NCBI GenBank assembly: GCA_903813345.2
Contig: CAIIXF020000008.1
Location: 20,880,822-20,944,821, forward strand
Source of the DNA: Owenia fusiformis
Taxonomy: Eukaryota > Annelida > Polychaeta > Sabellida > Oweniidae
Direction of reading: 5' to 3'
DNA length: 64,000 nucleotides
The notes beneath the pieces were generated by a model. The model did no database searches. It worked only from the letters and a program-made list of their open reading frames with translations, and was not told the origin of the DNA. The first letter of the stretch is position 1, and every line of letters starts with the position of its first letter. A program made the translations under genes and the position numbers. This document shows, one piece after another, positions 1 to 10,900 of this stretch.

Positions 1-654
1 TGGCTTATTTTTCAAAGAGTGCAAAAAATGATATGCCTGGACTAAATAATTAATATCTCAATAACTACTGAATGAATCTGGATAAAAATTTCACAAAGGG
101 GAGATATAGTGGCCTGGCTCATGAAAAAAATGTTCTCATGAATTTTTTCGTACATTAACACGACTGGGGATAAATATACCATGAATACTCCTCCGGAATC
201 CGCCGCTCCGCCTCTTCGTCTGGTCAGAATCCAAATCTGAATTTGCAGCGATCGAATGTTCAATTTTTCAATTCAGAAAATATTCTATTTTCTATTTTCG
301 ATGACCGTTATCGGCTTCCAAGAGCCTAAAGAGCTCGAAATCGTAATCCATTTCCTCTACATTTTCGTTGTGATCGTATTTGTCCACCATTTTGTACGAT
401 TCGTTCACTAAAAACGACTAAAACACTGTTTAAATTGTTGAATTGAGAATTATTTTTCGAAATATCGCCATTTCTAGGTCAACAGGAAGTCATGTTAGGC
501 ACTGAATAAATCGGGCAATCTAATTGGACAATACGAATGGCGCGAAAAAGTAAAGTTTTTAAAAGTTTGAAATCGGGCGTACGGGTCCGCCGGCAGTTGT
601 GAGAGACATTTTAGTCTCGGCGGACTCGTCCGCCGGCAGCACGCTAAAGGTTAA
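1..654 (-). mobile_element. piggyBac-like DNA transposon end, truncated by the window edge
   Basis: Read on the minus strand, the element begins at the TTAA at 651-654 and continues TTAACCTTTAGCGTGCTGCC. A TTAA target followed by a CC(C)TTT-type tip is typical of piggyBac elements. Just inside are two GC-rich subterminal words, CCGCCGGCAG at about 588-597 and 629-639, in an otherwise AT-rich stretch, consistent with transposase-binding repeats. Behind them lies a broken reading frame with an acidic N-terminus (292-390). The other end of the element would lie left of the window. The family assignment rests on the TTAA/tip sequence and gene layout, not on a catalytic domain, which is absent here. 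Confidence 0.45.
292..390 (-). pseudogene. Broken N-terminus of a piggyBac-type transposase
   Basis: From ATG at 390 a 32-codon frame runs on the minus strand, starts MVDKYDHNENVEEMDYDFEL, is strongly acidic, and stops at TAG (292-294). After about 45 bases of AT-rich sequence another frame continues with SDLDSDQTKRRSGG (about 190-247), again acidic then basic. Acidic Asp/Glu/Ser-rich N-termini ahead of the catalytic domain are usual in piggyBac transposases, and the position 260 bp inside the TTAA tip fits. The stop and frame change mean it cannot make transposase. No DDD catalytic residues are in the window. Confidence 0.35.
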
Positions 655-1018
655 AATAAATTTTAAATTAAAATATGAGCTACTTCCATGCAAGCCATAT
701 CAATACCCAAATGTAAAGTACATCTGACATTAAAATAACAAAAATTATGAAACAAAATTATTAACTCCAAGAAATAATTACAAGAACAACTCTGAACTTA
801 ATCATGCATCAGGTCATTGAGTAAAAAGCTCCATGTGAAAGAAATACTCATAACCTAGTTTAAACATAAAATATTATTGCAGAACGGATATTCGAAGACA
901 TACTGTGAAAATATAAATCATTCTATTCATTAGATCACAACCAGATAAACAGTAAACTTTTATTAATTAGAGACAGAACATAGAAATATTAACATCCATG
1001 TTTTGTCTGTAATTGCAG

Positions 1019-1114
1019 GTGAACAAGGATATCAAAAGAGCACCAGTGGATATCAATAATATAGGAGTGGATATCACCAATGTGTGTGAGATAAACAATG
1101 TAGCCCTTAAAAAG
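1019..1114 (+). CDS. Internal coding exon of an unidentified + strand gene
   Basis: A 96-nt exon lies between a good acceptor (ttgtctgtaattgcag) and a consensus donor (aaaag|gtaagt). It is open in phase 0 throughout and codes for 32 residues beginning VNKDIKRAPVDINNIGVDIT and ending NNVALKK. The next in-phase exon at 2267 also starts in phase 0 and begins with GLQKKLLILQDL, so the joined peptide ...ALKK-GLQKKLL... forms a basic, amphipathic, helix-like stretch. I do not recognise the family. Upstream exons would lie left of the piggyBac remnant, outside the window. Confidence 0.5.
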
Positions 1115-2266
1115 GTAAGTATAGAGAAAAATTAAATGTGTCATATTAAATGTAAAGAGGTTATTTGTTGCTAGGTATCCAAATGAAGGTTTTCAGGTGA
1201 GATGTACATGTATATTATTAGAATTCCCTAAACTGGTTCCGTGTTTTGAGAAGAAAGACAAAATCCATTGGCAGCATCAAGTAATAGGCTCTTAGTTCTG
1301 GAACCCATTATTTGAGCAGGAATACCTGGGATAGGATTTGAGATGCTACCTGAATAAGTGATGATTATCTGTCCAAAGTGATGGAAACTCAAAAGAGTCA
1401 ACTGTTTCACCCCTTCTTCCAGAGGCAGCCTCCGTATCTTATTGAGAAGGGTGAAAATGATGTATTACTGAATATAGAAATGGAGCAAAATGAAGCACAT
1501 ATTCAGGATTTGATGACCATGGCCGTAGGCTTGACATGTTTTATGGCACTAATCCATCATACTTTTTTAATTAATGCTTTTACAACTGTCATAAAACAAC
1601 ACTTTACTAAATTAAAAATTAACCCTCCAGTTTTGAATATTAAAATTAAAGGGTTAACTCTACTCTGCAAAACACATGTTGGATCTAAAATTTTGGAGGT
1701 CAAATGCCTGAATGAAGTAAATGAAGCAGTGAGAGTAGAGAATCCACATGTAATTGAACAGAAAAACAAGGGCTGACCGCTAAATGACCAGTATTAGTTA
1801 GTAATTAACACATGCACTACCAAACAGACTTTTTTATTTTGGAAACTTTGAATACTTAATATTTTCTTAAATTAAGTAGGACAGATGGTGCGAGATAAGA
1901 CAAGAGCACAATCATTTTAATAGGATTATCAAAAAAGTAAAATCATACTTGAAATACAATATTCCATATAATGTTTAACAAATGTTGATTAGAATTTTCA
2001 AGTGTTCTTCATTTCATTTGTAGTACAGCCTATCATATTCATTTCAACCTTCTGTCGGATGATCACGCTCTTTCTGATTTTTTGCAATAAGGCTTGTAAG
2101 TTACACAAATTCTTCAAATATTTTTGAAGGATATTGATATCGTTAAAAATTGCTTCTTCTCATTTTCTTTTCCTTTAATATTACCTTATCTTTTTTATTT
2201 AAGATTTTAACGTAAGTGCATCCAGTCTCATTTATCAAAATAATCGTGAATAAGATATTATTTTAG
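1115..2266 (+). other. Intron of the left-edge gene
   Basis: The interval begins gtaagt and ends gatattattttag, so both ends match intron consensus. It contains an open frame at 1378-1776 (132 codons) that has no splice sites, no recognisable domain and ordinary AT-rich composition. I treat that frame as chance, or as an old inserted fragment. Confidence 0.4.
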
Positions 2267-2356
2267 GGTTTGCAGAAGAAGTTATTGATCCTTCAAGATC
2301 TGGGCTCGGAAACACCTAGATCTAATCTCATTAATGAATGTTTACCTACGTCTTAA
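2267..2356 (+). CDS. Terminal coding exon of the left-edge gene
   Basis: After an acceptor at 2265-2266 (attattttag) a phase-0 frame of 29 codons runs to TAA at 2354-2356. It starts GLQKKLLILQDLGSETPRSN and ends CLPTS. It joins in phase with the exon at 1019-1114, giving a 61-residue C-terminus. The tail is hydrophilic with no membrane segment. I see no AATAAA close downstream, so the 3' end of the transcript is not placed. The matching phase and the two splice sites are the evidence; no homology is claimed. Confidence 0.45.
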   Translation, partial: GLQKKLLILQDLGSETPRSNLINECLPTS

Positions 2357-2528
2357 GAAATAACATAGGTTACTATGACATTTCATGACAGACCATGGTG
2401 CACCTTACAGATATTATTCCATGACAAGAAAATCAACTAACTTTTTTTATCATGATATGAGATAAGACATGCTTTTCTTAGACTTGGTGCCTCTTTTTTT
2501 ATTTCAGTCTCCAAACTGATCAAATTAT

Positions 2529-3050
2529 CTATGTGTCTCTAAAATACATGTATTTTTAATGAAGCATGTATTTTTAATGAACATTTATGTGATGGAGACA
2601 TAAATGTTACATCATATCGAACGCTAATGAATAAGTTTCATATTAAAAAAGATCTATATCTCTATATTTTGCATGTTCATTGATAAGTTGTTGAGTGTCT
2701 GTATGTTAAAATACAAATTAAAACTTATATATGTGTCTCTAAAATACATGTATTTTTAATGAACATTTATGTGATTGAGACATAAATGTTACATCAAAAA
2801 CGAACGCTAATGAGTAAGTTTCATATTAAAAAAGATTTATTTCTCTATATTTTGCATGTTCATTGAGTGTCTGTATGTTAAAATACAAATTAAAACTTAT
2901 ATATGTGTCTCTAAAATACATGTATTTTTTATGAAGCATGCAAGATTTATGTGATAAAAACTTCAATGTTACATCAACTTGAACACTAATGAGTTTCATA
3001 TCAAGAGAAGATTTATATCTCTATATTTTGCATGTTCATTAATAAGTTGT
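2529..3050 (+). repeat. Tandem repeat, three copies of 170-200 bp
   Basis: The word atgtgtctctaaaatacatg recurs at 2531, 2731 and 2903. Each is followed by a stretch ending near tttgcatgttcattgataag. The first two units are about 200 and 172 bp apart, and the third is more diverged (a deletion and several substitutions). Each unit contains a short inverted pair (acatttatgtga ... tcacataaatgt-like), so it can fold. No coding potential is seen. Confidence 0.85.
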
Positions 3051-5086
3051 AGTACAGTACATGCCAGTATGCAGAAATAGAAAATTTCATCTAAAATTGA
3101 TTAGAAAATAAGTAATCACTAAATTGTCAATGAGCTAAAAAGCTTGTCATGGATTCTCATATTGCGAAGATTTAGTGCCGTTTTATAAGCGTATGTTATT
3201 TACACCGAAACAATAAGACTAGTTAACGGTTATTAACTGGTGTAAAATGATGGCATAAAATTGAAATGAGGCAATATTATAGTGCCTCATTTCTCATCAA
3301 ATTGATGACTCCACCCAACAGAGCATCTTTGAATATACAGTTTGCATGTAATCTTGCTCCTTTGAATACTAATAAACTTAAGAATTTATCTATCTTCATT
3401 TTCAAATATATGATAGAATTCTCACTGAAACTAAGCATGCTATACCAGATGAAAAGTAATTTATTATTTCAAAACATAATTATTATCATCCAATTATACT
3501 ATGACCCTATTGATTCACTTGGTAGAAGACATACTGTCCAAAAGATAAATCCAATAAATGAGCAGTACATTAAATTCATTGTGAAATTTGAAACAAATTA
3601 TTGAATATAATTTGTATGTTTGATGTACTTTAAGACTTGATTTAATAGTACATATTGGTTTACTAGTTTATTTTTATTCTCCAGATATTGTCTCTTGTGC
3701 CTTCAGATCATTGGACGTATAATAGTTATAAGATACTGAAAAATAGTTTCATGGGATTAGTCAAAGGTCCAATAATTATGTGTTCATGCAGCGCATTTTA
3801 ATTTTGCACAATTACGAGAAATGCTGCTGCGTATTTTATTCATCAGTGCATAATTTTTGCATTTTTTCAAAGAATAGCTCACCTGATGTTTCACTGCTTC
3901 ATCATTATAAGTAAATAATGTTGAAACAAAACTCTAAAAAGTTAAAAAATTCTAGAAGATTGCCCATACCAGATGGTGAGATGAGGTCGGTGCTATCACG
4001 AAATTCAAGAAGGCTCTCATTCACTTGAAATATGGATTTTTAAAAAAATTTCCCATCATGCAGTTACATAATTCACATTATTTGCATTTTCTCCTGTATA
4101 ATTTTGAGTTTTTTTGCTGTATAATTCTGGGACCTGTGATTAGAGTCTTGCATCAATTAGGGACTTGATGCAAGACTGTTACTCTAATCCCTTGACTAAT
4201 CTTATAATAAGCTCTGAGAACTAGATAAGTATTGTAGGATTAAATCTGATATGGAGATTGCGTTTTACTCCACGTAATCAATACATAGTAAAGACAATGA
4301 TCAATTGATGTTCCCAATCCCTCTCTACTCAACAGCACACAGGTTGGGTTGACGTCTCATAAGAGTACAGTCCATTAAGCAAGAGGTTACTATAACTGAA
4401 TGGGTTACTATGACCATATAAGATGAGTAGTTATTGTAACCACACGTCTGTCAGAAAGTTATTGCTTTTGGAGAATTAATACTGTTGTGTAATCTTAGCT
4501 TCCTCGCAGAAGGTGCCGTTAAAGATTGGCATATTTATACAAAAATTATCAGATTAACAACTCGAGATTGGTTGTGTGTGTTTGCATAAACGCAAGAACA
4601 CCCAGTTTGATACAAAAAATGCATGATTTTATCGCATACCTGACAATCCTGGGTACAGTCAGATGCAATTCCTTTAAAGTTTTGCATACCTTTGATAAAC
4701 TCCCGGGATAAACTTATCAGATCAACCACTCTACATGGACTACCTGTATTTGTGTATAGGTGTAAATGTAAGAAAAGCAAGAACTACACAAACTGTTTTA
4801 TTATGTCACATACTTGGTTGAATGTACTAGTGAAAATATTGAACCCTGAAAGTCACATCCATGCTAATGACTACATATTATTGTGTCTAAAATTATTAAA
4901 TTATCATTCATATCTCATGATCGGACTCTTGCATGACAATATTGGATATTCCTATTGATTGAACAGACTTATTATGACATAATGTAGAGGAACTATATCT
5001 CACACATCTTTTGTGTTTTGGTATGTGTATCTACTGAGATTGTTAGACCTGTGAGGGAGTCTATTGTGATAAGGTATATTGGCTCC
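3051..5086. other. AT-rich unique DNA, nothing identified
   Basis: The interval contains a 112-codon open frame (3266-3604) with low-complexity, Ile/Leu/Asn-rich composition and no splice context; I regard it as chance. No RNA gene, satellite or transposon end is recognised. Confidence 0.4.
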
Positions 5087-5384
5087 CTACCCTTTGCATT
5101 CGTTCTACTTTGAACTTCTTAAAAGAGGGCCTCGTCTTCACTCTTACCATTTAGAATAAATCTCTGATCTCACTGAGCTAATCAGAGTTCATCATCGAAA
5201 TACGGACGACTTTCTATGTTCCTTCTACTTTGCTGATTGGTTGAGAAAGGGTCAGCGTGGTAGATTTGAAATTATTTATGACCCGGCTGTCACAGGCACC
5301 AATCTTTGGGGCATGGCTGCTAAACTGTAATATATATGTAGTCTATACTAGGGTAGTTTATAACTAGACTCTGCGCGCAGGGTA
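5087..5384 (+). mobile_element. Small dispersed element with TACCCT/AGGGTA ends
   Basis: The left end, ctaccctttgcattcgtt (5087-5104), and the right end, taactagactctgcgcgcag plus ggta (5361-5384), both recur exactly, in inverted orientation, at 46020-46037 and 45961-45984. The tips themselves are short inverted repeats (TACCCT ... AGGGTA). This copy is 298 bp and the other only 77 bp, so one has lost or gained internal sequence. The pattern suits a miniature inverted-repeat element; there is no coding content. Confidence 0.6.
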
Positions 5385-7272
5385 AGGGCTCTCAATGTTT
5401 GATTTATAAGGTAATCAAGGGATTTTTGATAAGAAATTGAGGAACCCCCCATTACACCCTCTCAGCCATATTCTTATCACTTGTTTAGCAACCATGGAAC
5501 TTGAAAGACAATGATGAAATTTACACCCTACATATACAGAATTGTGCAATTTAGAGCTCAGGTAATACCCGATACTGTCAGGGAACACTGATTTAATGGT
5601 TGGGGTTATAATTATCCCACTGTAATCATACCCTCTATAACACACCCACATTTTAAACAAAGAACATAAGATGAAAGGAAACATTTTTTGAACTATTTTT
5701 TGACATTTCTATGTCACCCTGAACTTTGTGGAGTCTGCTAGAGCATCTGTCCCTAAAAACAGTCATCCACCACTTAAACTTCAGACAAAAACTCAGGCTA
5801 GATAATTAGTGTTTTACTTTGCATTTTAATATTGAATTACATGACCTTCAAATCTGTTTAACTCCCAGATGGATGTTTCCCACAAAAATACATTGTGTTG
5901 TCTCTTATAATCTGCAAGTTTGAGCTGCTTATTTAGGGCAAATAGCCATTTGACCAGTGGTCAAAATTGTCAGGTGGCCAGAGAAAAATTATACTTTTTA
6001 ATGAAAAAAGATGAGCTTTACGACATGCTTTAATCTTCTTTGACAGGTGCTTTAGACAGGAGGCTTTGTAGAGAGTTTTAACTGCTTAACCACAACAATA
6101 GAATTATCAGCTAAAAAGTATTATTTTTTGAGGTTTGAAATTAATTCGCTCGTGGTTGGACCACAATTAAAGAAACAAGGATTGACCTATTTTAATACAA
6201 TGATCCAAGGCAGATGGATCCTTTAATAACCATCAGGAAAGTTCACAACTTGACGATTCTAGTCATCCAGACAACAAAACTCATAATGTTGAAGTATGAG
6301 CAATTTATTTTTTACAAAAACAATGTGATCTGGTTGTCTGGAGATTTCCATAGCAGACCAGATAAAACATACCAAGTTGATTTTTTATGAACATTAGAAA
6401 GTTTCTTTGAATACTTGAACCTCATTTTTCTTCCGCCATGACCACAGAAACCAAATAACATTTGTCGATGATACTGATCAAATGACTTTGTAGTGTCAGG
6501 CTTGTTGATCTTCTGCATATCTGAACTGTGTTTTTCACTGAAATTCCAAACGATGTTCTCCTCACACTAAAACCATAAGGATGCTTTATATAAATCATTG
6601 ATTTTCAGGGACAAGATTGTTTCCATATTGGTACAGAACCTTTAAGAAGCAGAAAACCGGGAATTTCAACAGTATACAGACCTCCTTAGATGTGTTATAT
6701 AATATTTGAGATTTACTTTTTCTCTTTGAACATTTAGGCCCTTACTTTGAAGCAAGTTAATGAGTAGAGTTCATATCTGTCATATGAAGCTACTTCATAT
6801 TGAGTTTACACACATTCACTGAACTTTGATAGGTCCATTATGACAGACAGAAACATTAATTCAATGCTTGGTTTCTAACAATATTTATATCAGGTTAGCT
6901 TTGGTCTTAGCTTTGATATGTGATTTACCTCTATCATCATTCACAGTCTGGTCTGCATCGGACCTCCCCTACCTCCCCTACCTCCATTAACCATTTCCTC
7001 ACCCAGAGCACCAAGACAACTTTTGATCAATATATCATAGTCCAACAAAATTTGTAAATATCAATATTGAAGATTCAAGTCCAATAAAATTTGTCTTTGT
7101 AAATTTTTGTAGAAATGTTTTTCATCAAGGGGTATGCTTGTTTGTACCCAGAGTGTCAAGAGTCTTGTGCATTAGACGAAGCTCTCTTTAAAAGATGCAA
7201 AATCAGCCGATTGTAAAGGGTAGATTGTTTCGTAAAAGTGGCTAAACTACATGTATCATTCAGCCCTTTTGA
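5385..7272. other. AT-rich unique DNA with one perfect 8-1-8 palindrome
   Basis: At 5949-5965 the sequence tttgaccagtggtcaaa is a perfect palindrome around one central base. Otherwise I see only short chance ORFs and no repeats. Confidence 0.4.
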
Positions 7273-7515
7273 TCAATATATACATTTAACAAAATAAAAA
7301 CTAGAGGCAGTTTGGGTGCATTTCTGCACCATTTGCACCCTCCTCATATGAACATGTATATCCAGAGGCATTTCAGAGATAACTGAAGAAGCAGCTAGCA
7401 ATACCACACGACTGTTCCCATTTTTTAATCTCATAATTTCCTTGCAGAATGAAAGATGATTGGTAATGCTGATGAGCAATTTAGTGACCACTTCTAAGTG
7501 ATTGCTTTCAATAGA
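7273..7515 (-). CDS. Candidate terminal exon, helical (armadillo-like) composition
   Basis: On the minus strand an acceptor (aatctttgtctcag) is followed by a phase-0 frame of 80 codons to a TGA at 7273-7275. It begins SIESNHLEVVTKLLISITNH and continues with leucine-, alanine- and valine-rich helical stretches (for example VVLLAASSVISEMP). The spacing of hydrophobic residues resembles ARM/HEAT repeat helices, but I cannot assign a family. The open frame actually extends about 126 bases further upstream, so the splice site is not proven. Two other minus-strand exon candidates (20109-20194, 23443-23521) could belong to the same gene; that link is inference. It may equally be a chance frame. Confidence 0.25.
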   Translation of the reverse strand, partial: SIESNHLEVVTKLLISITNHLSFCKEIMRLKNGNSRVVLLAASSVISEMPLDIHVHMRRVQMVQKCTQTASSFYFVKCIY

Positions 7516-9440
7516 CTGAGACAAAGATTTATGAAGTTTTGGGTAACAAGAAATCTGATAACAAACTCTCCCTTTCAATACGTGAATTGAATTCAAGAAA
7601 TCAAAATGCACCTCTGCATGGCCTAACTTATTCACATACATTGTCTAAACAAAAAATGCTCTACAACTAACAACTGACAGATGCATTACAAGAGAGATTG
7701 AGGGAGAGAGGAAGGGGAGGGGGGGGTGTAGGGAGAAATGATTCAAGGGTCAGTCAGCCACCAAAGCAGGCAGATGCTCACTACCATAAAGGTACCAATA
7801 ACTATAATAGATTCAACAGATCACCTTCCCTTCTATGCACTTATTAACCGAGACCTGCATCAACCAAGATCAGCAGCAACTGACCCATACACTAATACCA
7901 TTCCATCAAATTCTCCCTATCCCTCATAAAATATGATACCCATTATTATTAATAACGCAAAATCTAGAAGACAACCAGGAATAATCAGAGAGTTAATTGG
8001 ATAGTGGTGAACCAAACTACCTTTCATTTGAAACAAATCACAAAAAACATTTAATTCCAATTTGAATTTTGGACAGAAAATAATGAAACTCTTATCCAGG
8101 AATGATATTCTTTGGCAGGTATTATTCCATCAAATTGTAATAATTCTATTCTAGCAGGGTTCTGTTAGGAGATGTTTAGATAACATGATCATCCATTGTC
8201 TCCAAACTCCTTTCCTGAATCTTACTGCTGAATGCACTCATTAACCTCTACAATCAAAATTCTACATTGAAATCTTATTATCATAGTTGACCTTGTGTTT
8301 GATCCTTTATATCCCAAGAGGAATCATCAAAATAAAATGACAATTTCAGTGACTATGGTAATAACGGATAATTTTATCAGCTCCTAGAGTTTCGTTTTAT
8401 TTGAAAATAAAAATTTGGTACAAGGTCTATGTAAATATTGAGTGTTTGATATTAATTTTAACAGGGGGTTCAAATCACTGTTCTTCCTTCCTGTATTAAT
8501 CTAGAACAGGGCTGAATAAAGCTTCGTATGAAGATTTGTTTTCCTGAATAGTCTGAGTTGATCTATTGAGATTAGAACATCAACGATAATCATATGTGCA
8601 CTTAATGAACTCTTATTTTTTGTATGTATCATCATGCCCCTTTGTTACCCCCCACTTCTTCTCTTACTCAAATAAGACGGGGATTAAAAGAAAAATTGTG
8701 TTACTGAGTAACATATTCAGAGGCAGTTTTGCTGTTTTGCTGTACCTCAACTCCACATTTAGTTCAAGGCCGAGATGTCAAAATCACATTCAGACAACAT
8801 GTGAGAGTGTGTACTCAGTCAGATATTCTTCATAAATATATTTTACCTTGAGCATTTCCTTGATCCAGGACTTTTTATTACAATGAATCAAAAAACATTA
8901 TTTATATAATTGATAATCTATTCATGTGCTTGAAATTTTATTCATAACAATGGCTTCATAGTCTAATGTCATTCTATGATAATATCCCGATTCTATTGAA
9001 CAGTTGAACTAATGACTTCAATAGAACAAAAGATGGAGGTTCAATCTATGCAATCATTCATCTCAAAATCAATGCCGAGTGTTATTATATTACCTGGATA
9101 AAATCAATTCTAAAAATATCTTCAAGTTTACACGGCCATTTACATTGTGGCATTTAGCAAGATTCAGACATATTGTTTTATTTTAAAACAATACCCAATA
9201 ATTCCCAGCAGATATGAATCATTTTATGACTCTCTCCAAAAAGTTTATGAGTATAGGTAAATATGTTGTCTTTTCTTGATGCAATCCGAAAAAGATTTAA
9301 CATTTTTAAGATGCATTTTATTTGTTAACTTTAAAGTTTGAATTTTCTCCAATCCATGTTGATTCTGTTCATTTCATTGAATTTGTCAGTACCTATTGTT
9401 TAATACTGATGGTTCAGTATTGGCTCAGAGTGATCATGTT
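7516..9440. other. AT-rich unique DNA with a short purine tract
   Basis: Positions 7688-7738 form a G/A-rich tract (gagattgagggagagaggaa and a G8 run). The remainder shows no gene or repeat that I can support. Confidence 0.4.
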
Positions 9441-9728
9441 GTTTACAATCACTGAGTTAACATTAAGGTAGTCATTGTAGTCTACAATCACTGAGTTAAC
9501 ATTAAGGTAGTCATTTTAGTCTGCAATCAGTGAGTTAACATTTAGGTAGTCATTGTAGTCTACAATCACTGAGTTAACATTAAGGTAGTCATTGTAGTCT
9601 ACAATCACTGAGTTAACATTAAGGTAGTCATTTTAGTCTGCAATCAGTGAGTTAACATTTAGGTAGTCATTGTAGTCTACAATCACTGAGTTAACATTTA
9701 GGTCGTCATTATAGTCTACAATCACTGC
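9441..9728 (+). repeat. 39-bp satellite, about 7.4 units, with a 117-bp higher-order period
   Basis: Units beginning tctacaatcactgagttaac start at 9442 (partial), 9481, 9520, 9559, 9598, 9637, 9676 and 9715, exactly 39 bp apart. Units 2-3 and 5-6 carry the same diagnostic changes (tcattttag, then tctgcaatcagtgag ... atttagg). The array therefore duplicated as a three-unit, 117-bp block after the 39-bp unit arose. It is not a CRISPR array because there are no unique spacers. No function is apparent. Confidence 0.95.
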
Positions 9729-9790
9729 AAGCTATTGTATTTTTAGCTTGCAGTATAATGCACTTCAGTTAATACCCCTTTATATACATG

Positions 9791-9960
9791 TACAGTAAAA
9801 CCTGTGTATAGTGAACACCTACAGAGCCACAAAAATGTGTTCACTGGAGGTGTTCACGACAGAGAGACAATTCATATAGCACTTGTTGAGAAGAGGTGTT
9901 TACTAAACACAGGTGTTCACAAGAGAGAGAGAGGTGTTCATTAAGACAGGTTTTACTGTA
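9791..9960. mobile_element. 170-bp non-autonomous TIR element (MITE)
   Basis: The element has perfect 15-bp terminal inverted repeats: tacagtaaaacctgt at 9791-9805 and its reverse complement acaggttttactgta at 9946-9960. The interior carries repeated gtgttcac words. TA at both tips suggests a TA target duplication, as in Tc1/mariner-like elements, but superfamily assignment from a 170-bp element is uncertain. A diverged relative is at 21048-21204, and a fragment with the same internal word at about 12347-12432. Confidence 0.8.
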
Positions 9961-10378
9961 TATTTTTTATTGACTGCTCAGTATGTTATTAATTCTTGTA
10001 GCAGGGTAGAATATATCCTTTTAATAGATGGCAGGTTTGTTCATTTCAGAATGTTAAGGTTGACTTGAGGAATGCATATCTCATAGCAACCCTCTGCTCC
10101 AACTGATCTCCAAGACGATGTTCATGAAACAAGATGGTGGCTTTAAGACTATGACAAAGTTTACTTCTTAACTTCTAAATCATACCAAACTTTAATCAAA
10201 GCTTAAATGTGTATGTATATTGAATCTAGAAAATTAGTGTAGCAAATTTAGTAGAAATCACAAGAAAACAAAACCATCGAACCCACACCTGACAACCCTA
10301 GGGTAACTTCGTGTCTTATGGTTGCTATAAAAACAGCACCATGGCAACCACCTCTACATCTACTCTGAGCCTAATCTA

Positions 10379-10652
10379 CAGGCCTGTCAACTGTCCCGCA
10401 ATTTGCGTATTTGTCACGCATTTGCTGAAGAATTAGAAGTCACGCCAGTTATTTTTGCGTGACAGAAAATGTCACGCAAATACGCATTTTACCTGGTAAT
10501 TGTCAAGCAAAAATATTTCTGTAGAATTTTTTTTAAAAAGATCGTCTACACAGCCAAAATACGAACGCCAGAAAAAAACGTACGCATATCGTTCGGACTT
10601 TTCACGTGAATTTCGTATATGTCACGCATTGCGTCCGAATTTTTTCGTACCT

Positions 10653-10696
<44 letters not shown>

Positions 10697-10900
10697 TTGC
10701 CGGATGTTCGAAACGCGAGTGTAGCGAGCGCGAAAAATTTGAGGTGTTCAAATTTTGGCAAGATGTAATAAAATTGAAAGCAAGGTGTTCAAAATTTGGA
10801 TCAAGGTGTTCAGATTTGGACCAAGGTGTCCACATTTTGAGGGGAGGTGTTCAACATTTCCAAGTCACTCATGTTAGGTGTTCTCAAGTTGACAGGCCTG
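10379..10900. mobile_element. 522-bp non-autonomous TIR element (hAT-like)
   Basis: Perfect 14-bp terminal inverted repeats, caggcctgtcaact at 10379-10392 and agttgacaggcctg at 10887-10900, are flanked by a 6-bp direct repeat aatcta (10373-10378 and 10901-10906), taken as the target duplication. CAGG-type tips and 5-8-bp duplications occur in hAT elements, so hAT is the likely source. The interior has palindromic words (gtcacgca/tgcgtgac), a 43-base C run, and a series of gtgttcaa/gtgtccac words on the right side. It encodes no transposase. A truncated, expanded relative lies at 13632-15223. Confidence 0.8.
10654..10696 (+). repeat. Uninterrupted run of 43 C
   Basis: A pure C homopolymer lies inside the 10379-10900 element. 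The apparent poly-proline and poly-glycine ORFs across it are artefacts of the run. The length is likely polymorphic and may be imprecise in the assembly. Confidence 0.95.

Noticed and set aside
1378-1776. 132-codon open frame, the second longest in the window
   Set aside because: It lies in an apparent intron with no splice sites, and a brief resemblance of a DLMTMA stretch to a known protein does not extend on either side.
3266-3604. 112-codon + strand frame
   Set aside because: It is Ile/Leu/Asn/Tyr-rich, as expected for random AT-rich DNA, with no supporting context.
9441-9728. CRISPR-like regular repeat
   Set aside because: The 39-bp units are contiguous with no spacers, and the genome is animal. 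It is a satellite.
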